Below, piece after piece: positions 1-9,475 of a stretch of DNA of 64,000 nt. The notes below the pieces were generated by a model. It saw only the letters and a list, made by a program, of their open reading frames with translations. It searched no databases and was not told the origin of the DNA. The stretch comes from Phlyctochytrium arcticum. Its lineage: Eukaryota; Chytridiomycota; Chytridiomycetes; Chytridiales; Chytridiaceae. The stretch is taken from assembly GCA_025602905.1 (NCBI GenBank), contig JAHLKI010000002.1, positions 1,488,001 to 1,552,000 on the forward strand, read 5' to 3'. Each line of letters begins with the position of its first letter. The first letter of the stretch is position 1. Position numbers and translations under genes: made by a program.

Positions 1-711
1 AACACACTCAAATTGACCCAGAGAAACAGTAATAGCGCATAAAGATCAACTGGACCGAGACCTGAGTTTATTGCAAACATCAAAAAATGAAATTATCAGC
101 TGTGTGTGCCAAGAATGTATGATGAATAGTAAGGATGGGAAGGAAGGGTGAACAGCAGAAAAATCCTATTTCTCCCAAGAAGATGGGTGGTAACAGCAGA
201 GAATTTCCTTCAAGGAGTAAATGTGATACAGGACATACATATTCAACATATCCCAGAAAAAGAGTAACATAAGAATGCTAGATTCGAAAGAAGGGATCTC
301 GCAAAAGTCGCGCATAAAGCAAAGAAGTGAGAGCGGAATCTAAGGCTGGAAAAGCAGTGTATGCCAGGAATGCATAAACGGCGGGAATAGGAGAACATCC
401 AGCGGCAGAAGACGGTGAAAATATGTTGGAAAGGGGTAAGCAAAAATAGAGCAGGGAATGCAGTGAAAGAAGTAGAAAGAAACGGCAGAATGGACATACT
501 ACTAGAATCCATTCCGGGACAAATTGATATCAAGAGATCCAACTCAGAGCAATAATTTGGTAGCTACGGTTTTTTGGCTGTTAGGGTTTGGACGTTGGTC
601 CCAGCAAAGCGGCTCCACACTCGAAAAGGCAATAATTGCTGGGAATTGATCCCAAGGTAGCGGCTCCAGTTGGACATTTGTCCCAGCATAGCGGTAAGGC
701 TCTGGCACCAG
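1..711. other. Non-coding left edge
   Basis: No gene is recognised. The only open frames are short, lack family resemblance and have no splice or start context. At about 590-700 the phrase 'GTCCCAGCA(A/T)AGCGG' and related 'GATCCCAAGGTAGCGG' recur, a short degenerate internal repetition in which each copy is followed by 'GGCTCC' or a similar string. The stretch looks like decayed repeat DNA outside the direct-repeat-flanked unit that follows. Confidence 0.5.
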
Positions 712-1700
712 AATCATTCTCACCTGAGCAAAAGTACCCTCCTATGATACCCAATGATGTCCTTGCCAGCAAGGCAGAAAGGTCACTATAGCCTGCTGCC
801 AATTTTTGATCTAAATGATCACTTGCATTTGGTTATCTACATCTGATTTGCTGCAATTGAATGCTTCTTTCTAATGTCTGCTATTGAGATCCTAGGCTCC
901 TATTTTGACCATCCGCAAGGACAGCCAACATACCCAGTTGTTACTGCTGTCTAGCGCACCTTTCGGCTAAGTCTCTCCCACATGAAGCTCTGATGTCTCC
1001 TCATCTTGCTTCTATCAAATAGGTTCTCATTTGACTCCCACGCGTTGTATCAATTGACAATACAGCTAGTGTGTGACAGGTTCTGGTTCTTTTTTACTAC
1101 TCAAGTAGCCGCAGGCGGCCAAATGACATGTGTCATCGGCCCCTGAGAGCCGTAGCAATCATTACTGCACAAGCTGGCATGCGCCACACTCGAGGACACA
1201 TTCTATTTTCTTCAAGCCCCATTCTTTCATCAGACTGATCCCCCTGACCCCTTTGCATAGTGGAAGTTCAAACACAGGCATAGGAAGATATTGTAGCGAT
1301 GTATGATTTTTCAAACTAGTGCATATCCTTGCAAATTTACTAATATGTACCCTTTTGACATGTGCTAACGCTAGGTATGAGATCTACCCTACCATTGAGT
1401 GCACTTGTAGATGCCTTGCTCCAACATAAATATGAATTTTTGTTGTCTTATCTGTGTAAATGGTCTGGATTATATCAATCATCTATGTTTTTCACTCATG
1501 AAGATGCACCATTTTGAGCTACATGATCCACAACTCCGGCTCGCATTGGGGCGAGGGTAGAAGCAGCAGAAAACAACATAGAAGAGACCTTGCAACTCTC
1601 TCCTTTTTCCTCCCTCTTCCCTGTCTTTTCTCCCTTCTTTCTTTCCCTCCTCCCTCTCTCTTTCTTGACGCTCAGGGAAAACCCGTAGATATGGGATTAA
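712..1700. repeat. Diverged direct repeat, left copy
   Basis: This stretch aligns in the same orientation with 7120-7850 at roughly 75-80% identity by eye. Shared landmarks include 'AGCAAGGCAGAAAGGTCA', 'TTTCTAATGTCT', 'ACATACCCAGTTGTTACTG', 'CTGATGTCTCCTC', 'ACCCTTTTGACAT', 'GATGCACCATTTTGAGCT' and 'GGAAAACCCGTAGATATGGG'. The left copy carries a 191-bp insertion (1072-1262) that the right copy lacks. The two copies bracket about 5.4 kb containing a decayed RecQ-like helicase, so they may be long flanking repeats of an old mobile or subtelomeric unit. No protein is encoded. Confidence 0.75.
1072..1262. mobile_element. Small insertion with 5-bp target duplication
   Basis: The right-hand repeat reads 'AGCTAGTGGAAG' without interruption. 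The left copy reads 'AGCTAGTG', then about 186 bp, then 'CATAGTGGAAG'. The filler is therefore bounded by a 5-bp direct repeat TAGTG (1067-1071 and 1258-1262), as expected for a target-site duplication. No clear terminal inverted repeats and no coding capacity are visible, so the element class is unknown. The empty site in the sister repeat is the main evidence for insertion. Confidence 0.5.
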
Positions 1701-1935
1701 AGCCCAAAAAGCAGCTAGAGTGTAAGAGAAGTGGAAAACTTTTGGAAGCAAGGTAGAGCTGGGAATAGTTGCACAAACAATGAAGAAAGTACAGAGGAAA
1801 GAGACATAATAAAAAGAACACTGGTTGGGAGAAGCAGAGAAGAACAAATTTAAATTGGGTTGGTGGTGAAAGGACAAGCAGAAGTAGGAAAAAGTCTTGT
1901 AAATTGAGCTGGGAATCAAAATAGGGAATTGTTAA

Positions 1936-2249
1936 CAGCACCCCCCCTGCAGGTGGATTACCAAAGACGTACACCTGTTACATACAGATTCAGACGCCAT
2001 CTGTCTATGGGAGAAAGTGGTTGTCTCTGTGCTTCTAACCATGTGTGCTATTGCTGCCATAGGTCTCCTTGGGCCCTTTTTCATCAGCGGTTCTTCACAA
2101 TTGAGCAACCCTGCTCAGACTGACCAGGCGGGCAGGCAACCATAGCTGCTGCCCTTTGGCACCTATTCATTTCTACAAAGGAAAGGATCTGACACTGAAA
2201 TGATCAGGGAACAGATGTATGCTATGGTAATCCGGCTGTAGGGGTGCCG
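1936..2249. mobile_element. MITE with about 45-bp inverted ends and TTAA flanks
   Basis: The left end (CAGCACCCC, then GGATTACCAAAG and ACACCTGTTAC) matches the reverse complement of the right end (CGGCACCCC, then GGATTACCATAG and ACATCTGTTCC). This gives imperfect terminal inverted repeats of about 45 bp. Both ends are bordered by TTAA (1932-1935 and 2250-2253), the target duplication of piggyBac-type transposases. The element is 314 bp with no transposase. The structure is seen in the sequence; the piggyBac assignment is inferred from the TTAA alone. Confidence 0.6.
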
Positions 2250-2428
2250 TTAACAATCTCCCAAAAATATAGGGGGATGAGAAAAAAAGTAGAGTGCAGG
2301 ATGGGAAAAGCAGAGAAGAACCAACTTAAGGGTGGTGACCATTTCACTAGTAAAAAATGCATTTTTTTTCTGATGGCGGCTCATAGTAAATTTTGGTGAC
2401 ACAGGCTCGGAAAGTTTGCTGGAAACTG

Positions 2429-3327
2429 CTATTTTACATTAGAACAAAAAATGGACAACGGATTTGGAATCCTGGCGCTGAGTAGCATAGCTGGACAGAG
2501 AGCTTTTGTTATAGAATATTTGGTTTTCAGGCAGAATGTTGGAAAAAATGTTGTGACTGATTTTGTGGAATTTGGACTGTGATCTGGACTTTTCGGAAGA
2601 GATCTGGGGATGGGTTCAGAGAAATATAAAATAATAAATATTTGATTAGTAGTGAAAGAAGATGCCTCTTTATCAGTTGGAACTCCCTCTACTATCGGAA
2701 AGCTCTTGTCAGTGTCTGGTGCATTGGGCATCAGCAAGTTGTTAACTTACTGCTTGCATTGTGCTCTCTTCTTGTATGCAATGGCAATGAGCCTCCAGTT
2801 GACCATGTCTTTGCCCGGCTGTACTGTGACAAGGCGCTGGGCATTCTCAAAGGTCACCACTTTGGTGAGCAGGCATAGGCATGCCATTCTCTTCAAAAGT
2901 AAGATGGTGAGTCCCAGGGTGATGGATGGGTGACCGGTATTTTGCATGATTTCTTCTAGTTCTGGCAACTTACTTGCAATCTTGTGTTCTGATTTGTTTT
3001 TGTAAATGTCCCAAATCAATGTCAGTGTTACTTCAACAGATGGTAGTGCTCGACAGAGGTATGTGGTAATGCTGAGGATGGCGCGTATGGCTAATTCCAT
3101 CGATTCCTCTTCTAGTTGCTCATCATGGACGCGCTGCTGGTAAATGCCGCGCGGGTAAGCGTTTGGATAGTGCTCTTGATACTCTTGGGAGAGGCACCAT
3201 CTAGGATGAAGGTGTTAATTGTTGGGAGTATGGAAGGAGTAATTGTGATAGGATTGGTGGCATAGAGTATTGTCTTCAAAGTAGACCTCCACCTCCTACA
3301 CTGCTCTTTGACAAATTTGCAGGTCAT
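2429..3327 (-). pseudogene. Broken ORF of unknown function beside the RecQ remnant
   Basis: Three minus-strand open pieces follow one another: 3327-3112, then 3100-2747, then 2737-2429. The second and third share a reading frame and are separated by a single stop around 2747. The first joins the second by a frameshift near 3150, where the other frame continues with an acidic stretch (HDEQLEEES). Together they would give roughly 290 residues with hydrophobic segments in the middle. No family is recognised. The piece lies just downstream of the RecQ-like remnant in the same orientation and inside the direct repeats, so it may be part of the same decayed unit or of the same original protein. Confidence 0.4.
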
Positions 3328-3390
3328 GTTGTTGTTTCCTCTGTCCTTACCGTATCCGGGGAGTCAAACAATTTGGATGAGATGATGGTA

Positions 3391-5507
3391 TCAGCCTTTT
3401 TCTTCTGGTCTTCCCATCAATGTTGGCATCTTTGTGTGAATGACAAAGCGCACATTAGCACAGTTGATTCCCAGAGCAAAGGCACTCGTGCCAACTCTAA
3501 TCAGCAAATCACCCCTTTCCCACGCTAGCTGATTAGCTTGTCTTTCTTCCATAGGTATATTGGTGTGGTACTTGGCAACTTTATATTTTGTTTCTTGAAC
3601 CCCACCCCAAGTTGCTGGCCCTGGAATTACCATCCTCTCCAGAGTTTCTGCAATGGCGTCTGTTTCTGCTTTGGTAGTGCAGTACACAATGTGAAAGTCA
3701 ATAGCATCTGGGTAGCTAAGTTGTCCTTTGTTGTTCATCTTGTATTCAATATTGGGTCTTTGCAGATATGCAATCACGAGGAGTTGAGGATTTTGTACCC
3801 CAAACATCTGTGACAACTCAAGTGCGTTCTGTTTGGTCAATGTAGGGCTCAACAGTAACAGGGAACAGTCGAATTGATCTTTCACTGACCGCACAATGGA
3901 ACTGTCTCGGAACATCTGCCAGTCCAATGTGCAATGGGCCTCATCCACTACAAATTGAATTCTCTTGTAGCCGCTTTGGAGCACATGCTGCATGGTCTTG
4001 CGAAAGGAGGACTTGTCCAATTGCTCCGGAGTGGTCAAAATGCACCTTAGCAACTGGTTGCCAATGTCTCCATGCATAAGCCCCTTGGTATGCCATGTTG
4101 TGTGGCCGGTCCAGGTAGCAGCCAGGATATTTGCCTTTGTCAACTCCCTCATCTGGTTGTCAATCAGAGCAAGAAGAGGGTAGACAACGACTGTCAAGTC
4201 ATACTGCTCCGTTACAAACAATAGTGCCACTGGAAGCACATGCAACAATGTTTTGCCCTCCAACGTTCTCATAGGGTTTCACTCAAAAGTGCGCTTTCTT
4301 GATCTGAATCTAGGAGCATCACTGGATACTTCCATTCATACTGTGTTTGTGAATATGATCCAATACAACAGCCAAATAACACAGTGAGAACAAACCGTAC
4401 ATTTCCAGGTCGTTGCAACGTGGCATCAATGAGCAGCTGGTACGTCATCAATCGATGAGGACCATGAGGGAATGTAGACCTCAATTGTTCCCTGCACAAA
4501 TGATGCACCGTACGAGACAAATGATGTTGCCATCATATCGTAAAGTCTCGCGTCTTCTTTCCTCTGGGCATACGGCGCCGCTCTCTCCGTTTGTTGCTTG
4601 TCCAGATTGCCCTGGTTCTTTGCCAGGCGTTTTCAACATCATCTGCAAACCGGTTGGCCAGAGTGCAATCCGAAGGCCAAGGTTTGCGCAGACCAAATGC
4701 ATCAATATAAACATCCAGTGCCTTCCCCATCCCCTAATTTTGCTCAATCACACTTGCTGCATAAGATGGCATTGGCCTGGCATCACTTTGTACAGATCTT
4801 TAGCATAGCCGTAAACTTCAGAATGGCAGTGGGATGGCTGACATCAATCTGTTCATTTGTTGCAACTGCCCAGCATATTTTGTCAACGCACAGAGAATGA
4901 TCGCCCAAGGAGGAATGAATCGGACCATAAGTCTCAAAATGTTGTGTGAGATAAGGTAGCACTGCTGATTTACCTTGGAGATGCAACACAAATGCAGAGA
5001 TAAGCTGTGTCTTCCCCAACTTTTACCAACTGGTACCGGCATCTTCATTTTCTTCCTGTTGCCAGGCATTGTCCGCCTCTTTGCGGCGCATCCTTTCCAG
5101 AACATAGACCACGGTCACCAGGCACCTGCATATTTTGTCTTCCCACTGGGGACCACACCACCAGATACTTTTTCTCATAGTTCTTCCTGACATTCTTGCT
5201 CTAGTGAGGGAGATCAACAAAATGCTTCATCACCAGCGGTTTGTGCCTGAGCAACTTCAGTTGTGCTGCTGCAAAGGGCTGATTTGGTTTTTACAGCAGG
5301 TTCCATTTGTTGCGATGATTCAGTAAAGTTTCCTTTCTGAATAATTCTCACAGTGCCATCTTGCATTGTCCAATTGCACCCCTTCAATTTAATACCGTAC
5401 AATATTACTGGCGCAACTTTATACCTAGATGTAGTGGATTCAATAGATTGCAGAGCACACGTCAATGTTGACACACACAGATTAGTAGGGTACGACACGA
5501 CGGGCAA
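3391..5507 (-). pseudogene. Decayed RecQ-like DNA helicase
   Basis: The best-preserved part is 4272-3391. It holds an SF2/RecQ core: a motif I relic (TLEGKTLLHVLP, where the GGGKS-type loop is changed), motif Ia (VVVYPLLALIDNQ), an intact Walker B box (VDEAHC), a motif III relic (LLSPTLTK), motif IV (HIVYCTTKAETDAIAE) and motif V (TSAFALGINCANVRFVIH). It ends where motif VI should be, with only MGRPEEKG left. A frameshift separates 4272 from the upstream piece 4520-4269, whose end (ESALLSETL) resembles the Q-motif region. Further frameshifted pieces run to about 5507, one containing WWCGPQWEDKICRCLVTVVYVLERMRRKEA. RecQ-type helicases with long upstream regions are common in fungal subtelomeres and repeats. 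This copy is clearly broken. Confidence 0.7.
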
Positions 5508-5927
5508 CCAGCAATAATTTCCAAATGCTGCTTGGGCGCATTTCTTAGATGGCTCCAGGCCCCGTCCGCAGAAGCCCCAACATAGGTCAGCTTTCGCTCA
5601 TCCTTGCAGTAAGATACTGTATAACCCGGTCTGCAGCAAGCGCAACAGACGCGTTGCACGCGTTTTGAATGACATTGTGGGCTTTCTTTTTACTTTAGAT
5701 GGCATGGTAAGTACTCTCTGAAGGGTGGGCAGTACTGCCGATCATCTGGAAGAGAGAGGGCTCCTACAACAACCGCTGCGATCAAATTAGACTGTTCCTT
5801 GCCGCCTTTGGGATTCAAGATTGTGGAATTTTGTTCTTGCTGCACAGTTCTGGCAAGGAAGCTCAAATTTCCAGATTTGGTGGTCAGAATGCAAACACAT
5901 CAGTCTTGCAAAGAATGGTCAAACCAA

Positions 5928-6371
5928 TCACGTAGGAAGAATTGCCCTCCTCAAAGGCATCGGCGCTAGTGTTTTTGCAGTGCTCGACTGAGTCGACTGC
6001 CTCTTTGCATCGTTATCCCGTTGGGTCTTCTTTCGATGCACATCCTGATGATACTTTGCTTTGTCCTTTAATGTGGGCATTTCTGCAATCGATTTGCTGA
6101 CGACTTCTGGGGTTTCCGTCGTTGCAACAACTTTGGGTATGTTCTGTAACTTATCCTTGAGGGACTTGCAGTGCACCTCCATGTCACTAAAACTCCTTTC
6201 CAGTTCATCAAAGTTGCTTTCCCAAGTTGACAATTGTTCTTCCTGAAGCTTGAGCAACTCTGCTTGGTTGGCTGCTGTGTGAACACATTGCTCCAGAAAA
6301 GTAAGAGCCATTTTCAACTGTGTCTTTTTCTGCCCGAGTTTCTTTTGAACGGAGAGTAATTCATCTCGCAA
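5928..6371 (-). CDS. Coiled-coil ORF inside the RecQ repeat unit
   Basis: A 147-codon minus-strand ORF rich in Glu, Lys, Gln and Leu. Residues 1-80 show heptad-like spacing (for example LLSVQKKLGQKKTQLKMALTFLEQ and LLKLQEEQLSTWESNFDELERSF), followed by a Lys/Arg/Thr-rich polar tail. This composition is unlike random antisense ORFs nearby. It could be the N-terminal exon of the decayed helicase unit, whose remains lie downstream on the same strand, or a fragment of another gene. No family is recognised and the start is uncertain, so a real product is doubtful. Confidence 0.35.
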   Translation of the reverse strand: MRDELLSVQKKLGQKKTQLKMALTFLEQCVHTAANQAELLKLQEEQLSTWESNFDELERSFSDMEVHCKSLKDKLQNIPKVVATTETPEVVSKSIAEMPTLKDKAKYHQDVHRKKTQRDNDAKRQSTQSSTAKTLAPMPLRRAILPT

Positions 6372-7119
6372 TCAAGCATTCTCTGCAGGCAACAGAATTG
6401 TCGATCCCGTGTCGGACTCATCCGCTTGCAAGGAGGGAAAAGTGCTGCGCAAATTGGGGTCCAAGTTTATGTCAAAATGAAATCGTGGAGTATGATAGGG
6501 GCGGAATGCATTTGCAAATTTCTTGAATGTACAAAGGGATCAGAAGATATCTGAAAACATGATCGACAAGCTCTGTCATGTACCTTGTCATTCATTATTG
6601 TTTTTAGGACATGAATCCAAAATTCCTTTGCCAATGAACAGTTTCTTCAGGATCACTTGTCCCATATCTGGGATGGCTCAGGAACAGGAATCAGGATCGG
6701 TTGCCAAGCTTAAACCATATATACTATGTATGAGGGATGATGCATTGTGCAGAGGAGGTGACCTTGATCTGACAGCTGACCCAGAGACACCAAAGCAATA
6801 GGCCTGCGGGTTTTCGCATCGTAAGTGGTTCAAACCAGTTCAAACCATGGGTAAGACGTAAGGGGTTCCAACCGCGCATCATAAAGGGCTTGAATCATAT
6901 ATTGTAAAGGGCTGGAACCAACGTAAGGGCATTCCCAGGCCAACATCTGGTCAACATGGACGGACGGACAGGTGCCCCAGAGGTGCCCACAGGACTGCAT
7001 TGGCTCGGACTTCTTCTCCTGAGATTTGTGCAAAAGCGGGCACAATGCTTGTTTGAGCAGACCCTGTGGAAAACTGTCTTGCACGTAGGAGATCTCTCAA
7101 GATTGCCATCCCAGAACCC

Positions 7120-7850
7120 ACTCACTGAGCAAAAGCACCCTGCCATGATACCGAACAATCTCCTCGTCAGCAAGGCAGAAAGGTCAACTATTGGTCACTG
7201 CCATCTTTCGAGCAAATTCACACTAAAAGATCACTCGCATTTAGTTATTTACATCAGGTCCGCTGCATTTATATGCCTCTTTCTAATGTCTATTCAGATC
7301 CTAGGTTCCCATTTAACCTCGCCATGATGGACAATATACCCAGTTGTTACTGCTTTCTGGCGCACCTGTAGACTTGCTCTCCTACATCAAGCGCTGATGT
7401 CTCCTCGCCTTGCTTCTATCGGATAGATTCTCATTTGACCGTTACGCGTTGCGTTAATTGACGATACAGCTAGTGGAAGTCTCAAACACAGGAATAGGAG
7501 GATATTGTAGAGGTGCATATCCTCGCGAATTTACAGAGTGATTTTCAAATGATCTCGAAATGGATATGCACCCTTTTGACATAGGGCGAAGCCTAGATAT
7601 GAGAGCTACTATACCATCCAGCGTACTCGTACATGTACCTGCCTTCTTCCTACATAAACATGAACTTTTAGTCTTCATTCATGCTGCGCTCCAGATGCAC
7701 CATTTTGAGCTGCCGGGTCGGCCCGACTCTCGCCAGCAGTGGTAGAAAACGACACAGAAAAGACCTGCAACTCTCTCCTTCTTTCTCTACCCTTTTCCTC
7801 TCTTTTTTTGGTGCTCGGGGAAAACCCGTAGATATGGGCATATAAAATTC
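7120..7850. repeat. Diverged direct repeat, right copy
   Basis: Same-orientation partner of 712-1700, without the 191-bp insertion. The closing landmark 'GGAAAACCCGTAGATATGGG' (about 7817-7838) corresponds to about 1676-1696 in the left copy. Beyond it the copies share only short phrases such as 'AAGCCCAAAAA'. The divergence level implies that the duplication is old. Confidence 0.72.
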
Positions 7851-8060
7851 TAAAAATGAAAGAAGAGAATGGAAGAGGTAAAGGAAAGCAGAAAAGATGG
7901 GAGCATGGGAGCTTGGAGGGCATAATTAAGCCCAAAAAAGAAGCAATGTCCCAAAAAAGAATTGGGAAACAGTTTCTTTCAAACCACTGGAACCAAAGAT
8001 ATCCAGACAAGCTTGCCTGGTTAGAATGACTATCTCCCCACAATCATGCCCAAATGGGTA

Positions 8061-8196
8061 CTGTAAAAACCTGGCTCCTGTACCCCCCCTCCTCTACGTG
8101 TTCATGGCTGTGCCTGATTGCTTTCAAAACTGTGCTTCTCATAAACCCAGAAAGAGCTGTAATTTGGATCACATTTAGGGGGATAGGTTTTTACAG
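8061..8196. mobile_element. 136-bp MITE with TA target duplication
   Basis: Perfect 12-bp terminal inverted repeats, CTGTAAAAACCT at 8061-8072 and AGGTTTTTACAG at 8185-8196, are bordered by TA on both sides (8059-8060 and 8197-8198). TA duplications are typical of the Tc1/mariner superfamily. No coding capacity. The right-hand TA lies inside the target duplication of the next element, so this one was probably present first. Confidence 0.6.
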
Positions 8197-8203
8197 TAAA
8201 CTT

Positions 8204-8546
8204 CAGGGTGGTGACTCTGGTGAGAGGCTCAAATTGGGGTCGCGTTATTGGCCATCACGTGCATAGGGAAATTCATATCCAGAAAGGGCAACTGAGCAAC
8301 TCTGACTGACAGGTGGCAAATGGGCCCTCCCAGGTGTATATGGGTATTCACATACCCTCTGGAATACTTGCAGCATTTTCAGCTGTTGTCTGACCAAAAA
8401 TTTTGATTTTCTTTGAGAGTTCTGTTCAGCATTTTTGCCCTGTTGTAAGATTCAAGCAAGATGAGGAAAACACGTCCGTCAGATTTATATGACTGTGCCC
8501 TCAAGCAGCACCTCCCAAGCGCCAATGAGAGGTTCTCACCACCCTG
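8204..8546. mobile_element. 343-bp hAT-like MITE
   Basis: The ends are CAGGGTGGTGA at 8204-8214 and TCACCACCCTG at 8536-8546, perfect 11-bp inverted repeats, with weaker similarity inside (GAGAGG and ATTGG). CAGGG-type ends are typical of hAT elements. The flanking octamers are GTAAACTT (8196-8203) and GGAAACTT (8547-8554), a 7/8 match to an 8-bp hAT target duplication. No transposase is encoded. It appears to have landed on the edge of the 8061-8196 MITE. Confidence 0.6.
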
Positions 8547-8554
8547 GGAAACTT

Positions 8555-9475
8555 CTTCATACTAGTTAGCACCATGTTGCAACCTACTTTTGCACTTTAA
8601 CCCATACCAAAGTACACATTCAAATCATAATCCTTAACATGGGGTGGACATAGGTGGAAGAAAATCCAGGAAAATCCCTTTGGGCAAGAAAGTTGGATCT
8701 TGGCCCTCTTCACAGATCCTAGCAAATTTAGCCCTTGTTCATATTTTTTTGTCCCTACCCATCATCCCTGATTGTTTTGCCTGTATCGCACATGTTTTGG
8801 GTTGAGGTAGATGCGTTAGGGCATTACTAAAATAGTGATTTCTTGGGGGCAGATTGGTTGAGGCAAGCCATCATTCTTTGCTGGTAGGACATTGGTTTGC
8901 TGTTCATATCTTTCTTGTGTTTTCCCATTTGTGTGTTTTTTTTAAACACATATACACATTTGGATCTCTTTTACTCTTCATCATTTTCCAAGACTCTTAC
9001 AGTTTCTTGACACTGGCTCTGTTAAAGGCACGAAGCCGCTGCTGTCCTCTTGTACATGTGTTTTTCAGTCAGAAATGCATCCGCATGCGCGCAGTGCAAC
9101 AGGGTCATCAATTTCTGTGCTTGACGCCTATGAATGCCTAGGAAGCTTGAGATCTGTAAAGCGCTGCTGTACATATGTTCTTAGTGGGCTTGTCCAAGAT
9201 GCAGAAAGATGAGTATAACATCCAGTTCTGTCTGCAAGAATTGTTCCCTACTACATCAGTACATCCGTGTATCTCAAATAAAGGCTTGTGGTAGGACCGT
9301 TGTCTGTGTTTCTTGCGTGGATCGTGATATATGCCTAAAAACGCCTTGGGGGAGAATTTCCTTTCACTCGGAGACATAAGCTTCGACCCCTGCCGGTATG
9401 TCGATGTCTGTGCTCGAAGCAGGAGCAGAACACCGCGGTCGCAATTGAAACGTCTTGTATGCGGGTCTACAAGTA
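8555..9475. other. Non-coding stretch 3' of the DIP2-like gene
   Basis: No gene is recognised. A minus-strand open frame (9479-9138) begins with VDPHTRRFNCDRG directly after the DIP2-like stop and may contain a frameshifted C-terminal tail of that gene, see the findings. The remainder is AT-rich with no family resemblance. Confidence 0.45.

Noticed and set aside
243..542. 99-codon minus-strand ORF near the left edge
   Set aside because: Hydrophobic random-like composition in repeat DNA, with no conserved motif.
8346..8361. Small hairpin GGGTAT/ATACCC taken as a possible terminator or RNA
   Set aside because: Too short, with no neighbouring gene end, and it lies inside the hAT-like MITE.
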